Shown here piece after piece: positions 16,015 through 23,657 of a stretch of DNA of 64,000 nucleotides. The position numbers and the translations under genes were made by a program. The stretch comes from Enterobacter cancerogenus (GTDB taxonomy: Bacteria; Pseudomonadota; Gammaproteobacteria; Enterobacterales; Enterobacteriaceae): assembly GCA_000773965.1 (NCBI GenBank), contig JRUP01000038.1, positions 1 to 64,000 of the forward strand, read 5' to 3'. Within the stretch, counting starts at the first letter, position 1; the number at the start of each line of letters is the position of its first letter. The notes below the pieces were generated by a model that worked only from the letters and a program-made list of their open reading frames with translations, was not told the origin of the DNA and did not search any database.

Positions 16015-16087
16015 CGGGCGGGGCAGCCTTCGGGCTGGCCGGTTTCCTTGAAGGCCGGTTTCTCACCCCCGTTCGGGTCGCCACCAG
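16015..16087 (+). ncRNA. Candidate CI-like immunity RNA
   Basis: About 70 nt of strong structure: CAGCC-TTCG-GGCTG tetraloop hairpin (16024-16037), a GGCCGG-flanked segment, and CCCGTTCGGG (near 16068-16077). The middle, CCTTGAAG (16046-16053) and TTCTCAC (16060-16066), is complementary to words found once upstream (15887-15910) and once downstream (16091-16129). This is the seqA-seqB-seqC arrangement of the P4 CI RNA, whose size (about 69 nt) it also matches. The exact ends are guesses. Confidence 0.55.
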
Positions 16088-16131
16088 AGCGTGAGAACTC
16101 CGGTGGTGGCGTTAACCGCTACTTCAAGGAG
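16079..16131 (+). promoter_or_regulatory. seqC-like target overlapping a Shine-Dalgarno
   Basis: The stem CGCCACC/GGTGGCG (16079-16085 and 16105-16111) holds GTGAGAAC (16091-16098) in its loop. CTTCAAGG (16122-16129) overlaps the AAGGAG Shine-Dalgarno (16126-16131) of the next gene. Pairing with the CI-like RNA could block both read-through and translation. Confidence 0.55.
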
Positions 16132-16140
16132 TTTGTCATC

Positions 16141-16335
16141 ATGACAACGGTTCTTACTGGCTCTCGCCCCAAATTTACCTATATTTTCGCCGCCGTGCGT
16201 CGCACCGATAGCGCTGCCCGTCCATGCATGCTGCGTTTCACGGCTACAGACGAGCGTACTGCCCGCGCTAAATTCATCCGTGATTACATACTTTGCTTTG
16301 CTGGCCGCGTGCCGGTACAGGCGGTGATCGCATGA
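16141..16335 (+). CDS. Icd-like small protein (host division inhibitor family)
   Basis: 64 aa, MTTVLTGSRPKFTYIFAAVR at the N-terminus, ending FAGRVPVQAVIA. The pattern (short N-terminus, basic segment, TATDERTARAKFIRDY, FAGR.P) is that of proteins annotated Icd-like in P4 satellites and related prophages, and it lies where P4 has kil. The start at 16141 is chosen for the AAGGAG nine bases upstream; a longer frame from 15811 would run through the terminator and the structured RNA. Expression is probably controlled by the CI-like RNA. Its effect on cell division is known only for relatives. Confidence 0.65.
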   Translation: MTTVLTGSRPKFTYIFAAVRRTDSAARPCMLRFTATDERTARAKFIRDYILCFAGRVPVQAVIA

Positions 16336-16598
16336 ACACACTCTCTCAGCGCCTGAATAATCACGACACCTATCCCATCCCACACGCCGACTTTCTACGT
16401 TTGCAACACGCACACTCAGTCGGCGTTACCGTACTCGACATGTTCGAATCGGTTAACAGCATGAGCGCCAGCGACTGCGTTCCTGATGGTGCGGCACTCG
16501 CGTCGGTGGTTGCCCTTCTCACAGACCAGTTAGGCAAAGTCGTTGAAACCTGTGAATCCCTTATGTTTGCCACGGAGGCTCGCCATGATGACCGCTAA
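16332..16598 (+). CDS. Hypothetical satellite protein
   Basis: 88 aa from the ATG at 16332, which overlaps the previous stop (ATGA). Begins MNTLSQRLNNHDTYPIPHAD. Predicted helical, no recognisable domain, no membrane segment. Part of the early operon leading to alpha. The 3' end overlaps the next gene by 14 bases. Equivalent to the small unnamed ORFs between kil and alpha in P4-like elements. Confidence 0.65.
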   Translation: MNTLSQRLNNHDTYPIPHADFLRLQHAHSVGVTVLDMFESVNSMSASDCVPDGAALASVVALLTDQLGKVVETCESLMFATEARHDDR

Positions 16599-16926
16599 TA
16601 ATTCCTGCTTACCCGTTGAAGTCCGCACTGCCGTATATCGTCGCGCACTGGCACAGGGCTATCTCAACGCCTGCACAACGCTGGGTATCACCGTATCGGC
16701 AACGCTCGACGAATTGCAGATGACCATCGCGCTCGAGCTGGAAGGGTTTTACGTGCGCCGCCACGGTGCAGAAGCGGGAATGGAAATGGCCTGCACCATG
16801 CTCTGCGACATGGTCGAGCCTGACCTGCTGACCGCACCGCCGCGCCTGACGCGTTTGGGCGCAACCATGATGGATGAACTGTTCTGCAGCCAGCTTGCCG
16901 CAACTCGCCGCGCCACGTTGCACTAA
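16585..16926 (+). CDS. Hypothetical satellite protein
   Basis: 113 aa. The start at 16585 is supported by GGAGG at 16575. A helical protein with RRALAQGYLNACTTLGI and ELEGFYVRRHGAEAGMEMAC; no assigned domain comes to mind, but similar short proteins precede alpha in many P4-like satellites. It overlaps its neighbour upstream and ends 14 bases before the alpha gene, so it is part of the replication operon. Confidence 0.7.
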   Translation: MMTANNSCLPVEVRTAVYRRALAQGYLNACTTLGITVSATLDELQMTIALELEGFYVRRHGAEAGMEMACTMLCDMVEPDLLTAPPRLTRLGATMMDELFCSQLAATRRATLH

Positions 16927-16940
16927 GGGAGATCCAGCAG

Positions 16941-19253
16941 ATGAAACAAATTGTCTCTGACACGGTAAAGGCGGCCACCGGATTCTGGCCGCAGCTGCTG
17001 CCCGCGCTCGGCATCAGCATTCACACCAGCGGTAAACACGGCTCATGCCCGGTTTGCGGCGGTAAAGATCGTTTTCGCTTTGATAATCAGGACGGGCGCG
17101 GGACGTGGCACTGCAATCAATGCGGAGCCGGTGACGGCCTGAATCTGGTTGAGAAGGCGCTCGATGTAAATGCCAAAGAAGCCGCGCTCAAAATTGCAGA
17201 CATGCTCGGCGCGCTGCCTCCAGCATCTAAAATACCGGTTAACACACCAGATAAAGCCGCTGCAAAATCCGAGGCCGCCGCACGGGCGCAGGCGCTGCTC
17301 GCCGCAGCCGTCAGCCGCACGGATAACGCCTACCTAATATCGAAAGGGCTACACAGCACGCCAGCGTTAACGCTCGCTGGCGGGCTGCGCTGTGGCGGTG
17401 TCAGTTTCGCGGCGGGTGATCTGCTCGTGCCGCTGAACGACGAAACCGGCAACGCCGTCAATGTTCAGTTGATTAATGCCGCTGGCGACAAGCGCACCCT
17501 GCCCGGCGGACAGGTGAAAGGCGCTTATCACCTTGCAGGCGAGCCTGGCGGCAAAACACTGTGGCTTACAGAAGGCTACGCAACCGGCCTGACGGTGCAG
17601 CGCCTGACGGGGCAACCGGTTTATGTGGCGCTCAGCGCGAATAACTTGCCAGCGCTCGCCGCGCAGTTAAGCAAAGTGAATCCTGATGCGCTGATGCTGA
17701 TTGCCGCCGATCGTGACGACAATGGCACAGGCCAGCTCAAGGCAGAAGAAGCAGCAAAAGCCTGCAACGGTCAGGCCGCTTTGCCGCCAGAAACCGGCGA
17801 CTGGAACGACGTCTGGCAGGCGCAGGGCGACATCACAACGCAGGCACTTCTCACCGCCTTCACTCAGCCACACAAACCAAGCCCGTTTGAGTCAGTAAGC
17901 GAAGCCGACCTTAAAGCCATGAGCGCCAGCGAAAAGGCGGAGTTGCTGGTCGATCACTACGGGCAGGCGCTGGCAGTGCCGCCCGTCGGGGAGGAAATCT
18001 GTCGGTATGAGAACGGCGCATGGCAGGTGATGCCGGTGCAGACGCTGCGCCGTGAAATCGCCGCGCTGTTTCAGAAGGTGCGCGCACCGTTTTCAGCGGC
18101 CGGAATTGGCAGCGTGCTCGATACGCTCAAGCTGATGGTGCCGCAGATGGGTGAACCAGCGCGCCGCCTGATTGGCTTTCGTAACGGTGTTTTTGATACC
18201 ACGAACGGCACATTCAGCCCGCACCGCCGCGAGAACTGGCTGCGCACGGTTAACAGCGTTGACTACTCCGCGCCGCGTCCCGGCGAAAATCTCGCAGACC
18301 ACGCCCCTAACTTCTACCGCTGGTTAACGCGGGCGGCCGCTCATAATCACGACAAGCAGGAGCGCATCCTCGCGGCGTTATTTATGGTTCTGGCAAACCG
18401 CTACGACTGGCAGATGTTCCTCGAAGTAACCGGTCCAGGCGGAAGCGGGAAAAGCGTATTAGCCTCGATCGCTACGTTGCTTGCTGGCCGGGATAACACT
18501 ACGTCAGCCACCATCGACACGCTGGAATCATCGCGAGAGCGTGCAAGCGTGGTGGGATTCTCGCTGATAATTCTGCCCGATCAGGAGAAATGGAGCGGTG
18601 ACGGCGCGGGCATCAAGGCGATTACCGGCGGCGATGCGGTCGCCATTGATCCCAAGTATCGCGACGCCTATTCAACCCATATCCCGGCGGTGATTCTGGC
18701 GGTGAACAACAATCCAATGCGTTTCAGCGATCGCAGCGGCGGCGTGTCGCGTCGCCGGGTAATTTTGACTTTCCCGGAAGTGATTCCAGCGAAAGAGCGC
18801 GACCCGCAGCTACTGGATAAAATCAGCGCCGAGCTGGCCGTCATTGTTCGCCATTTGATGCAGCGCTTTGCGCCACCCGATGAGGCGCGTGAGCTGTTGC
18901 AGGCGCAGCAGTCATCCGGCGAAGCGCTAGAAATAAAACGCCAGGCTGATCCGCTAGTCGATTTCTGCGGTTACCTGATGCCGCTGAGCACGCCGAACGG
19001 ACTGTTTATCGGTAACGCTAACATTCGCCCGATAAACCCGAAGCGCTATCTCTACCATGCGTATCTGTCATTTATGGAATCGCGTGGTCATCAGCACCCG
19101 CTCAGCCTGACAGCCTTCGGCCAGGCTGTGCCGCAGACGCTGAAAGAGTATGAACGCGTGTTGCTTAAGCGCCGAACGAATAACGGTATACAAACTAACC
19201 TCACATTACATGAGGACAGCGAGGCAGATTGGTTGCCCGCATGCAGTATGTAA
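16941..19253 (+). CDS. P4 alpha-type primase-helicase replication protein
   Basis: 770 aa, the size of P4 alpha (777 aa). Domain order: zinc ribbon C36-x2-C39...C58-x2-C61 (CPVCGGKDRF, CNQCG), Toprim-like primase core with the EGYATG motif (about 211) and acidic AADRDDNG (about 256), then an SF3-type helicase with Walker A GPGGSGKS (about 498) and Walker B LIILPDQ, and a C-terminal origin-binding winged helix. It starts replication of the satellite by binding iterons, unwinding and priming. TGTTCAC clusters at 14838-15001 and 21430-21445 are candidate binding sites. It ends just before a strong terminator. Confidence 0.94.
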   Translation: MKQIVSDTVKAATGFWPQLLPALGISIHTSGKHGSCPVCGGKDRFRFDNQDGRGTWHCNQCGAGDGLNLVEKALDVNAKEAALKIADMLGALPPASKIPVNTPDKAAAKSEAAARAQALLAAAVSRTDNAYLISKGLHSTPALTLAGGLRCGGVSFAAGDLLVPLNDETGNAVNVQLINAAGDKRTLPGGQVKGAYHLAGEPGGKTLWLTEGYATGLTVQRLTGQPVYVALSANNLPALAAQLSKVNPDALMLIAADRDDNGTGQLKAEEAAKACNGQAALPPETGDWNDVWQAQGDITTQALLTAFTQPHKPSPFESVSEADLKAMSASEKAELLVDHYGQALAVPPVGEEICRYENGAWQVMPVQTLRREIAALFQKVRAPFSAAGIGSVLDTLKLMVPQMGEPARRLIGFRNGVFDTTNGTFSPHRRENWLRTVNSVDYSAPRPGENLADHAPNFYRWLTRAAAHNHDKQERILAALFMVLANRYDWQMFLEVTGPGGSGKSVLASIATLLAGRDNTTSATIDTLESSRERASVVGFSLIILPDQEKWSGDGAGIKAITGGDAVAIDPKYRDAYSTHIPAVILAVNNNPMRFSDRSGGVSRRRVILTFPEVIPAKERDPQLLDKISAELAVIVRHLMQRFAPPDEARELLQAQQSSGEALEIKRQADPLVDFCGYLMPLSTPNGLFIGNANIRPINPKRYLYHAYLSFMESRGHQHPLSLTAFGQAVPQTLKEYERVLLKRRTNNGIQTNLTLHEDSEADWLPACSM

Positions 19254-19266
19254 GCCCTAAGAAAAC

Positions 19267-19290
19267 AAACCGGCTCTGGCCGGTTTTTTT
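19267..19290 (+). terminator. Rho-independent terminator after alpha gene
   Basis: AAACCGGC, loop TCTG, GCCGGTTT and a T-run, 13 bases after the alpha stop codon. It separates the replication operon from the downstream cargo. Confidence 0.88.
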
Positions 19291-19631
19291 ATACTAACTA
19301 TCTAATGAGAATTGATGCTAAGACTAATCGAAGCCCAATTCTGATCTGAGTGAAAAGAGACGTTAAAGGTACTAACTTTGATTTACTGGTTGCTATACGA
19401 AAACAAGAGGTCACAAGCAATAAGAGTAGCTCATAAGCTTCAAAACTCCTTATCACGACTTCGCCTTTACCTGTAGAAATCATAGTTATCAAAGTCATAC
19501 CTAAGATTGGCATGTCAGTTCAACTATTTGAAAGCGCTGGACTGGCTGCAAATGATTGAGGATAATCTGCTAGCGTTATGTAAATGGGTTTATTGAACAT
19601 GAAAGGCCTTTTAAAACGGATTAAATAGAAA
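19291..19631. other. Intergenic region before cargo block 2
   Basis: 341 bases. A 71-codon frame on the minus strand (19298-19513) has no Shine-Dalgarno and no recognisable features. The stretch probably holds the promoter of the membrane protein/methyltransferase pair; no strong -35/-10 pair can be named with confidence. Confidence 0.4.
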
Positions 19632-20321
19632 ATGATCAATTTTTCAAAGAAAAAACCATTATGGCCTCGTCCGAAGTTTTCCCGTGATGTTATGGCACTT
19701 ACTGTAAAGTTAGTTTTAATTTTTCTAAGTATGGTGGGATTAATCGCTACACTTTACCCGCTCATTGACGTGAAACAAATAACCCCCACAAAATCATCTA
19801 TTATATCTATAGTAGGAATTATTCTATTATTACTTTATGGATTCTTAATTCTATTTGAGATTAAAAACATAGATGGAAAACGCATATTTAAGCAATCCGA
19901 TCCAGACTCGATAAGAAATTACATGCTTCACTGGATAGCATATGGCGGTCGAGTAGCAATTTGGACTCGCGACATGAGCTGGGCTACTGATAAAGAGTCT
20001 AGAGAACTTCTTGTAAAAAAAGCCCAATGTGGCGAGCTAATTATCTGTATGCCATCACATACGGAATTCTCTCAGCAGTTAAAGGGTGTGGGCGCGGAAA
20101 TTTATGTGTATGGTACAGAATTGCTAAGTGAACCAAGTGCACGTTTTACCATAGCTTATTATGGTAGAGATGGAAGTAAAGTAGCCATTGGTAGAGCTAA
20201 AGCTGACAAACATGTAATTGAAGAGTTTGATTCCGGTTCGCATCCGGCTTTTCATTTGGCTTACGAACTTGTGCAAGTCGCCAAGAATGCATCCCAAAAA
20301 AATAATGGAAACCAGTTATGA
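19632..20321 (+). CDS. Two-helix membrane protein with unassigned C-terminal domain (cargo)
   Basis: 229 aa. Two hydrophobic helices, about 20-44 and 55-77, joined by a short loop form a membrane hairpin; the C-terminal 150 residues should face the cytoplasm. That domain has an alpha/beta pattern (GGRVAIWTRDMSWA, KAQCGELIICMP, GAEIYVYG, ARFTIAYYGRDGSKVAIGRA, HVIEEFDSG). It recalls PLD-like or stress-effector domains but shows no HxKxxxxD motif, so I do not assign a family. The stop overlaps the start of a methyltransferase (ATGA). The AT-rich composition differs from the alpha gene. The location in a satellite cargo position suggests a defence, exclusion or modification role; this is inference. 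Confidence 0.65.
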   Translation: MINFSKKKPLWPRPKFSRDVMALTVKLVLIFLSMVGLIATLYPLIDVKQITPTKSSIISIVGIILLLLYGFLILFEIKNIDGKRIFKQSDPDSIRNYMLHWIAYGGRVAIWTRDMSWATDKESRELLVKKAQCGELIICMPSHTEFSQQLKGVGAEIYVYGTELLSEPSARFTIAYYGRDGSKVAIGRAKADKHVIEEFDSGSHPAFHLAYELVQVAKNASQKNNGNQL

Positions 20322-21085
20322 ATTCGAAGTTCTCTCAAGTTGAAAGTATTTCTTCTCAGGAGCTTGCTAGCGAGTGGGACGGCTTAGCCCTTGAAAGGCA
20401 TCGTCAGATATTCGCGGGATTAGATATTACATTTACTTATGTAATGGCGCCATTAGTTGAGTCACTGGTCGGAAAAAATCTTGACGCAACTTTAATAGAT
20501 ATTGGCTCAGGTACTGGAGAACTTACCGCACGCCTTGCTTCGCGTTTCAAAAAGGTTGTATGTATTGAGCCATCATTACGAAGCATCGAAGTAGCAAAAT
20601 CCATTCTCTCAGGCATTTCAAATGTCGACTTTATTAATTCAGACTTCGAGGACTGTAGTGAAAATTTGATTAATAACACCGGTGAAAAAAATATTTTCTT
20701 GGCAGCTATGATGTTGTCAGCAGACCCTCAACTTGATAAGTTTGCTCAAAAAATATCAAAAGCATCCTGTAAAGGTGACGAGTTTGTTGCGACTATCCCT
20801 CACCCTTGCTTCTGGCCTAGATATTGGGGTTATGACAAAGAATCCTGGTTCTCCTATAATAAAGAGTTGTTTATAAAGGCTCCATTTAAAATATCATTAT
20901 CTAACTCTGAATTTAAAACCACTCACATTCATCGACCAATTGAGAAATATACTTCAACCTTTTCCAAGTTTGGTTTCCAGTTGCTTAATATTTCAGAACC
21001 CATACCAACTGAAGACATCCAATCCTTGTATCCTCAAAAATGGGAATTCCCTAGATTTCTAGCATTTAAATGGGTTAAGGGTTGA
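20318..21085 (+). CDS. Class I SAM-dependent methyltransferase (cargo)
   Basis: 255 aa. Rossmann methyltransferase: motif I LIDIGSGTGELTARLA (about 59-74), motif II acidic CIEPS (about 83), and motif region DFINSDFED. The C-terminal part (PHPCFWPRYWGY, then HRPIEKYTSTFSKFGFQ) resembles small-molecule methyltransferases of the UbiE/Methyltransf_11 type. DNA methyltransferase catalytic motifs (DPPY/NPPF or PCQ) are not seen. It is translationally coupled to the membrane protein. No restriction enzyme is adjacent. The substrate may be a small molecule, nucleotide or protein. Confidence 0.8.
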   Translation: MNSKFSQVESISSQELASEWDGLALERHRQIFAGLDITFTYVMAPLVESLVGKNLDATLIDIGSGTGELTARLASRFKKVVCIEPSLRSIEVAKSILSGISNVDFINSDFEDCSENLINNTGEKNIFLAAMMLSADPQLDKFAQKISKASCKGDEFVATIPHPCFWPRYWGYDKESWFSYNKELFIKAPFKISLSNSEFKTTHIHRPIEKYTSTFSKFGFQLLNISEPIPTEDIQSLYPQKWEFPRFLAFKWVKG

Positions 21086-21598
21086 AATAATCAATTTAAA
21101 ATAATCAGCCGGAATTCAAGATTCGAAGGGGTTTGCGTCCATATTACTTTACCCACGCACTAGTTGTGCCTGTCACTAATGCTCATAGCCAAGGTGAGAC
21201 GCTGCCAGCCATGCCCATTATGCTTTGTAAGCTTTGCCATTATGACAGCAAAGCAGAGCAGAGCAGAGCAGCTGCCAACGTCGAGCCTGACGACACTAAT
21301 CCACATTAACCAGCATACTTAGTTTTTGTCGCCCAAGTAGGGTGATCACTCAAAGTGTACACTTGTGCAAACATTCCCCAAAACCATTCACAACATAACC
21401 AATTGAATTTAATGAATAAAAAAAACAAAGTGAACAGTGTGAACACTTTCTTTTAAAATCTTTTTTATGCTAAAAATGTGAGATGTTACGAGAAATTGAA
21501 ACAGACCAAGCAATCTATATGTGTATATAAACATGTATACAAAACAAAAAAACAAATAAAAAAACATATAAAAAACAAAATATTAAACAACCAGTACC
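21086..21598. other. Right end of satellite with iteron-like motifs
   Basis: 513 bases without a supported gene. Contains a short (GCAGA)3 microsatellite at 21253-21271, a GTGTACAC palindrome near 21355, two GTGAACA motifs at 21430-21445 and then a very AT-rich tract (21446-21590) before attR. Likely replication origin or crr DNA plus the attachment arm. Confidence 0.5.
21430..21445. repeat. Two GTGAACA motifs, candidate origin iterons
   Basis: GTGAACA at 21430-21436 and 21439-21445, the same word as the cluster at 14838-15001. An AT-rich tract follows. P4 has separate ori and crr elements sharing iterons; this could be the second element. Confidence 0.45.
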
Positions 21599-21619
21599 AC
21601 TCCTGTGATCTTCCGCCAC
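21599..21619 (+). repeat. attR core
   Basis: Exact 21-bp copy of the selC 3' end (10066-10086). Marks the right boundary of the satellite. Host sequence resumes after it. Confidence 0.92.
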
Positions 21620-21881
21620 CTTCATCTTACTGTTACTCATTTCTAAATGATTGGCTTAGGCAACCTGTAAGTCATCATTACAAGTTGGAAAATTTCAGCC
21701 TGAGGATGTAGAGCAAGGTTGGCACTTTACTTCTGCACTATCCTCCGCCACTTGTTCCAATCTTTTTACCTCGCCTGCACAATGCAGTTATTCGGTAAAA
21801 CCGAACAACTGAGCTCTGTTTAAAAATCAGCTTGTTCATGATTCTATACTGTCTTTCACGCTGGCTATTGCGGAATCACCC
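21620..21881. other. Host DNA after attR
   Basis: 262 bases, formerly the downstream flank of selC. Contains a TTCGGT-AAA-ACCGAA inverted repeat at 21791-21805, which could be a weak terminator of selC or an operator of the AraC-type gene. A frame crossing attR (21478-21711) is not credible. Confidence 0.4.
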
Positions 21882-22733
21882 ATGCTCATCCATCCCACCG
21901 ACAACCTGACCTTCTCCGGCGATCCACGTGCGGACGAGCTGCGCAAAAAACTGCTGCAACCCAATGCACCCAAAGTGATTGCGGCGTCATTATCGAAACA
22001 GCTTGATCGTGAAAGCCGCACCCACAGACATGCCGCCGGACAGCTTTACTGTCTGAAGCAAGGGATGATGACGGTCAACACGCCCTCGGGTATCTTCGCC
22101 AATCCGCCGCGCCTGGTCGGGTGGATTCCGCCGCACTTCGAACACGCGATTATCGGGCCAGGTCGCGTGCTCGGCTGGACAGTGTTGGTGGATGAAGCGC
22201 TGACGGAACCGCTGCCAAAACATCCGGTGCTACTCTCCTGCCCTTCGGTGCTGGAACCGCTGGCTGAGCGGCTGGCAAGTTTATCGCCGGATAGCTGGGG
22301 CAGCGATCGTTATAACCGGTTATGCGATGTGTTTCTCGATGAGCTGTATGAGTCCACCGAGCATGCGCTGACACTGCCGCTCCCCGAAGAGCCACGCCTG
22401 CGGCAGATTGCGCGCTTGTTGATGGATAATCCGGCGGATACCCGCACCGGCCCCGAACTGGCACAGTGGGCGGGGTTGAGTCCACGTAGCCTGAGCCGTC
22501 ACTGGGCCAGTGCGGTAGGCATGAGCCTCTCGCGCTATCGCCAGGTGTCGCGACTGTTGAAATCACTGGAAGGACTGGCCGACGGCAAAAGTGTACAGCA
22601 GGTAGCGTGGCAGGTCGGTTTTGATAGCGTGAGCAGTTACATCAGCGCGTTTCGCAGCGCCTTTGGTTCCACGCCCGGCAAATACTTTACGCCGCCTGAC
22701 GCGTCTGCGGTTGCAGTATCAGAAGACTCGTAA
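21882..22733 (+). CDS. AraC-family regulator with cupin-like N-terminal domain
   Basis: 283 aa. The N-terminal half has a cupin sensor pattern (THRHAAGQLYCLKQGMMTVNT, PPRLVGWIPPHFEHAI); the C-terminal 100 residues form the AraC DNA-binding domain (TGPELAQWAGLSPRSLSRHW, SVQQVAWQVGFDSVSSYISA). This is the layout of NimR-like and related small-molecule responsive regulators. Its 3' end overlaps a convergent small AraC-type gene by 47 bases. The target and ligand are unknown. Confidence 0.88.
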   Translation: MLIHPTDNLTFSGDPRADELRKKLLQPNAPKVIAASLSKQLDRESRTHRHAAGQLYCLKQGMMTVNTPSGIFANPPRLVGWIPPHFEHAIIGPGRVLGWTVLVDEALTEPLPKHPVLLSCPSVLEPLAERLASLSPDSWGSDRYNRLCDVFLDELYESTEHALTLPLPEEPRLRQIARLLMDNPADTRTGPELAQWAGLSPRSLSRHWASAVGMSLSRYRQVSRLLKSLEGLADGKSVQQVAWQVGFDSVSSYISAFRSAFGSTPGKYFTPPDASAVAVSEDS

Positions 22734-23085
22734 GCCCATCGATCGCTGGCAGGCTGTGATGATATTTGCGACGAAACGCGCCGGGCGGCAGATCGTACAT
22801 GCGGCGGAAGGTGCGGCACCACGTCTGCTGCGACTCAAAGCCATACTTAATCGCAATCTCCATCAGCGGCATGTGACCGTTCATCAGCGCAATCGCCGAT
22901 GCCGTGAGTTTACGCTCGCGAATATAGCTGCCCAGCGCGATACCAATATGGTGGCGGAACATGCGTTGCAGATGCCACTGCGAATAGCCCGCACGACGCG
23001 CGACCGTCTCCAGCGTCAGTCGCTGTTCAATATTGTCTTCGATCCAGAGCATCAGTTGATGCATACAAGCTGCCTGAATATCCAT
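22687..23085 (-). CDS. Small AraC-type activator of the MarA/SoxS/Rob/RamA type
   Basis: 132 aa, almost only the double HTH domain: LTLETVARRAGYSQWHLQRMFRHH for helix-turn-helix 1, MEIAIKYGFESQQTWCRTFRRMY for the second. Size and spacing match MarA (127), SoxS (107) and RamA (113), which act as monomers on stress and efflux promoters. AGGAGG precedes the start. There is no soxR or marR beside it. It converges on the AraC-type gene above. Confidence 0.85.
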   Translation of the reverse strand: MDIQAACMHQLMLWIEDNIEQRLTLETVARRAGYSQWHLQRMFRHHIGIALGSYIRERKLTASAIALMNGHMPLMEIAIKYGFESQQTWCRTFRRMYDLPPGAFRRKYHHSLPAIDGLTSLLILQPQTRQAA

Positions 23086-23277
23086 CTTTCCTCCTGATGG
23101 CGGATTAAAAAGTCAGCAACATTATAAAAAAGCCTCAGCTGGCTATGTTTAGCGTTAAAGCCAATAAATAACGATATCTCGCCAAACTTTAATGGCTGTC
23201 GTTCTGACCCGACGCTTGCAGCTTACCTCATCATGTAATATTGTAAGTTACATGATAAATGCCTGACAGGAGAATGT

Positions 23278-23655
23278 ATGAATAGTTGGATGACTTCAGA
23301 CGTGGGAACTTGTGTCGCGATAGCTCTGGCAGCGGCCAGTATCGCGATGACCCTCACGCAAACCGAGTTGTTTGCTGGCTTACGCGCGTGGACCGCCAAA
23401 AAGCACGCGCTGCTCGGCCATCTGTTCCACTGCTTTTACTGCATGAGCCATTGGACGGTGCTCGCGGGCATGGTGATTTATCGCCCTGCGCTATTGCACA
23501 GCAATATGGCACTCGTTGATTGGGTGATGACAGCGTTCATTACCTTAACCCTGACCACCTTTATCAACGGGTTGATGTTCAAAGTGTTCCAGGCAGCGGT
23601 CACCACGCATGTGATGAAGCACAATGCGCAGATCACTTTGCAGAAGCAGGATTGA
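23278..23655 (+). CDS. Small inner-membrane protein, DUF1360-like
   Basis: 125 aa with three hydrophobic segments (about 11-30, 57-77 and 80-105) and a conserved-looking FHCFYCMSHWTV motif with a CxxC. This pattern recalls the DUF1360 family (CxFCxxFW). No signal peptide cleavage site. Monocistronic, converging with an Rrf2-type gene two bases away. Function unknown. Confidence 0.65.
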   Translation: MNSWMTSDVGTCVAIALAAASIAMTLTQTELFAGLRAWTAKKHALLGHLFHCFYCMSHWTVLAGMVIYRPALLHSNMALVDWVMTAFITLTLTTFINGLMFKVFQAAVTTHVMKHNAQITLQKQD

Positions 23656-23657
23656 GG

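Larger units (their letters stand above)
10066..21619 (+). mobile_element. P4-like phage satellite integrated in selC
   Basis: 11.55-kb element bounded by 21-bp direct repeats. Content and order follow integrated phage P4: int, cargo slot, cos-like site, late genes (ogr-like, sid-like) read leftwards, AlpA/Vis regulator, antisense-RNA type immunity region, small genes, alpha primase-helicase, cargo, right attachment site. No capsid, tail or terminase genes are present, as expected for a satellite needing a P2-like helper. A psu gene and a two-domain Delta are not seen. Cargo blocks 11420-13538 and 19632-21085 are clearly more AT-rich than the replication genes. Confidence 0.93.

Noticed and set aside
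19298..19513. 71-codon minus-strand frame after the alpha terminator
   Set aside because: No ribosome site and no recognisable sequence; its hydrophobic stretch alone is weak evidence.
10066..21619. Complete prophage or pathogenicity island interpretation
   Set aside because: There are no capsid, tail or terminase genes, no secretion or adhesin genes, and the order is that of a P4 satellite.
21478..21711. 77-codon frame crossing attR
   Set aside because: It joins satellite and host DNA, starts in a lysine/isoleucine-rich AT tract and has no Shine-Dalgarno.
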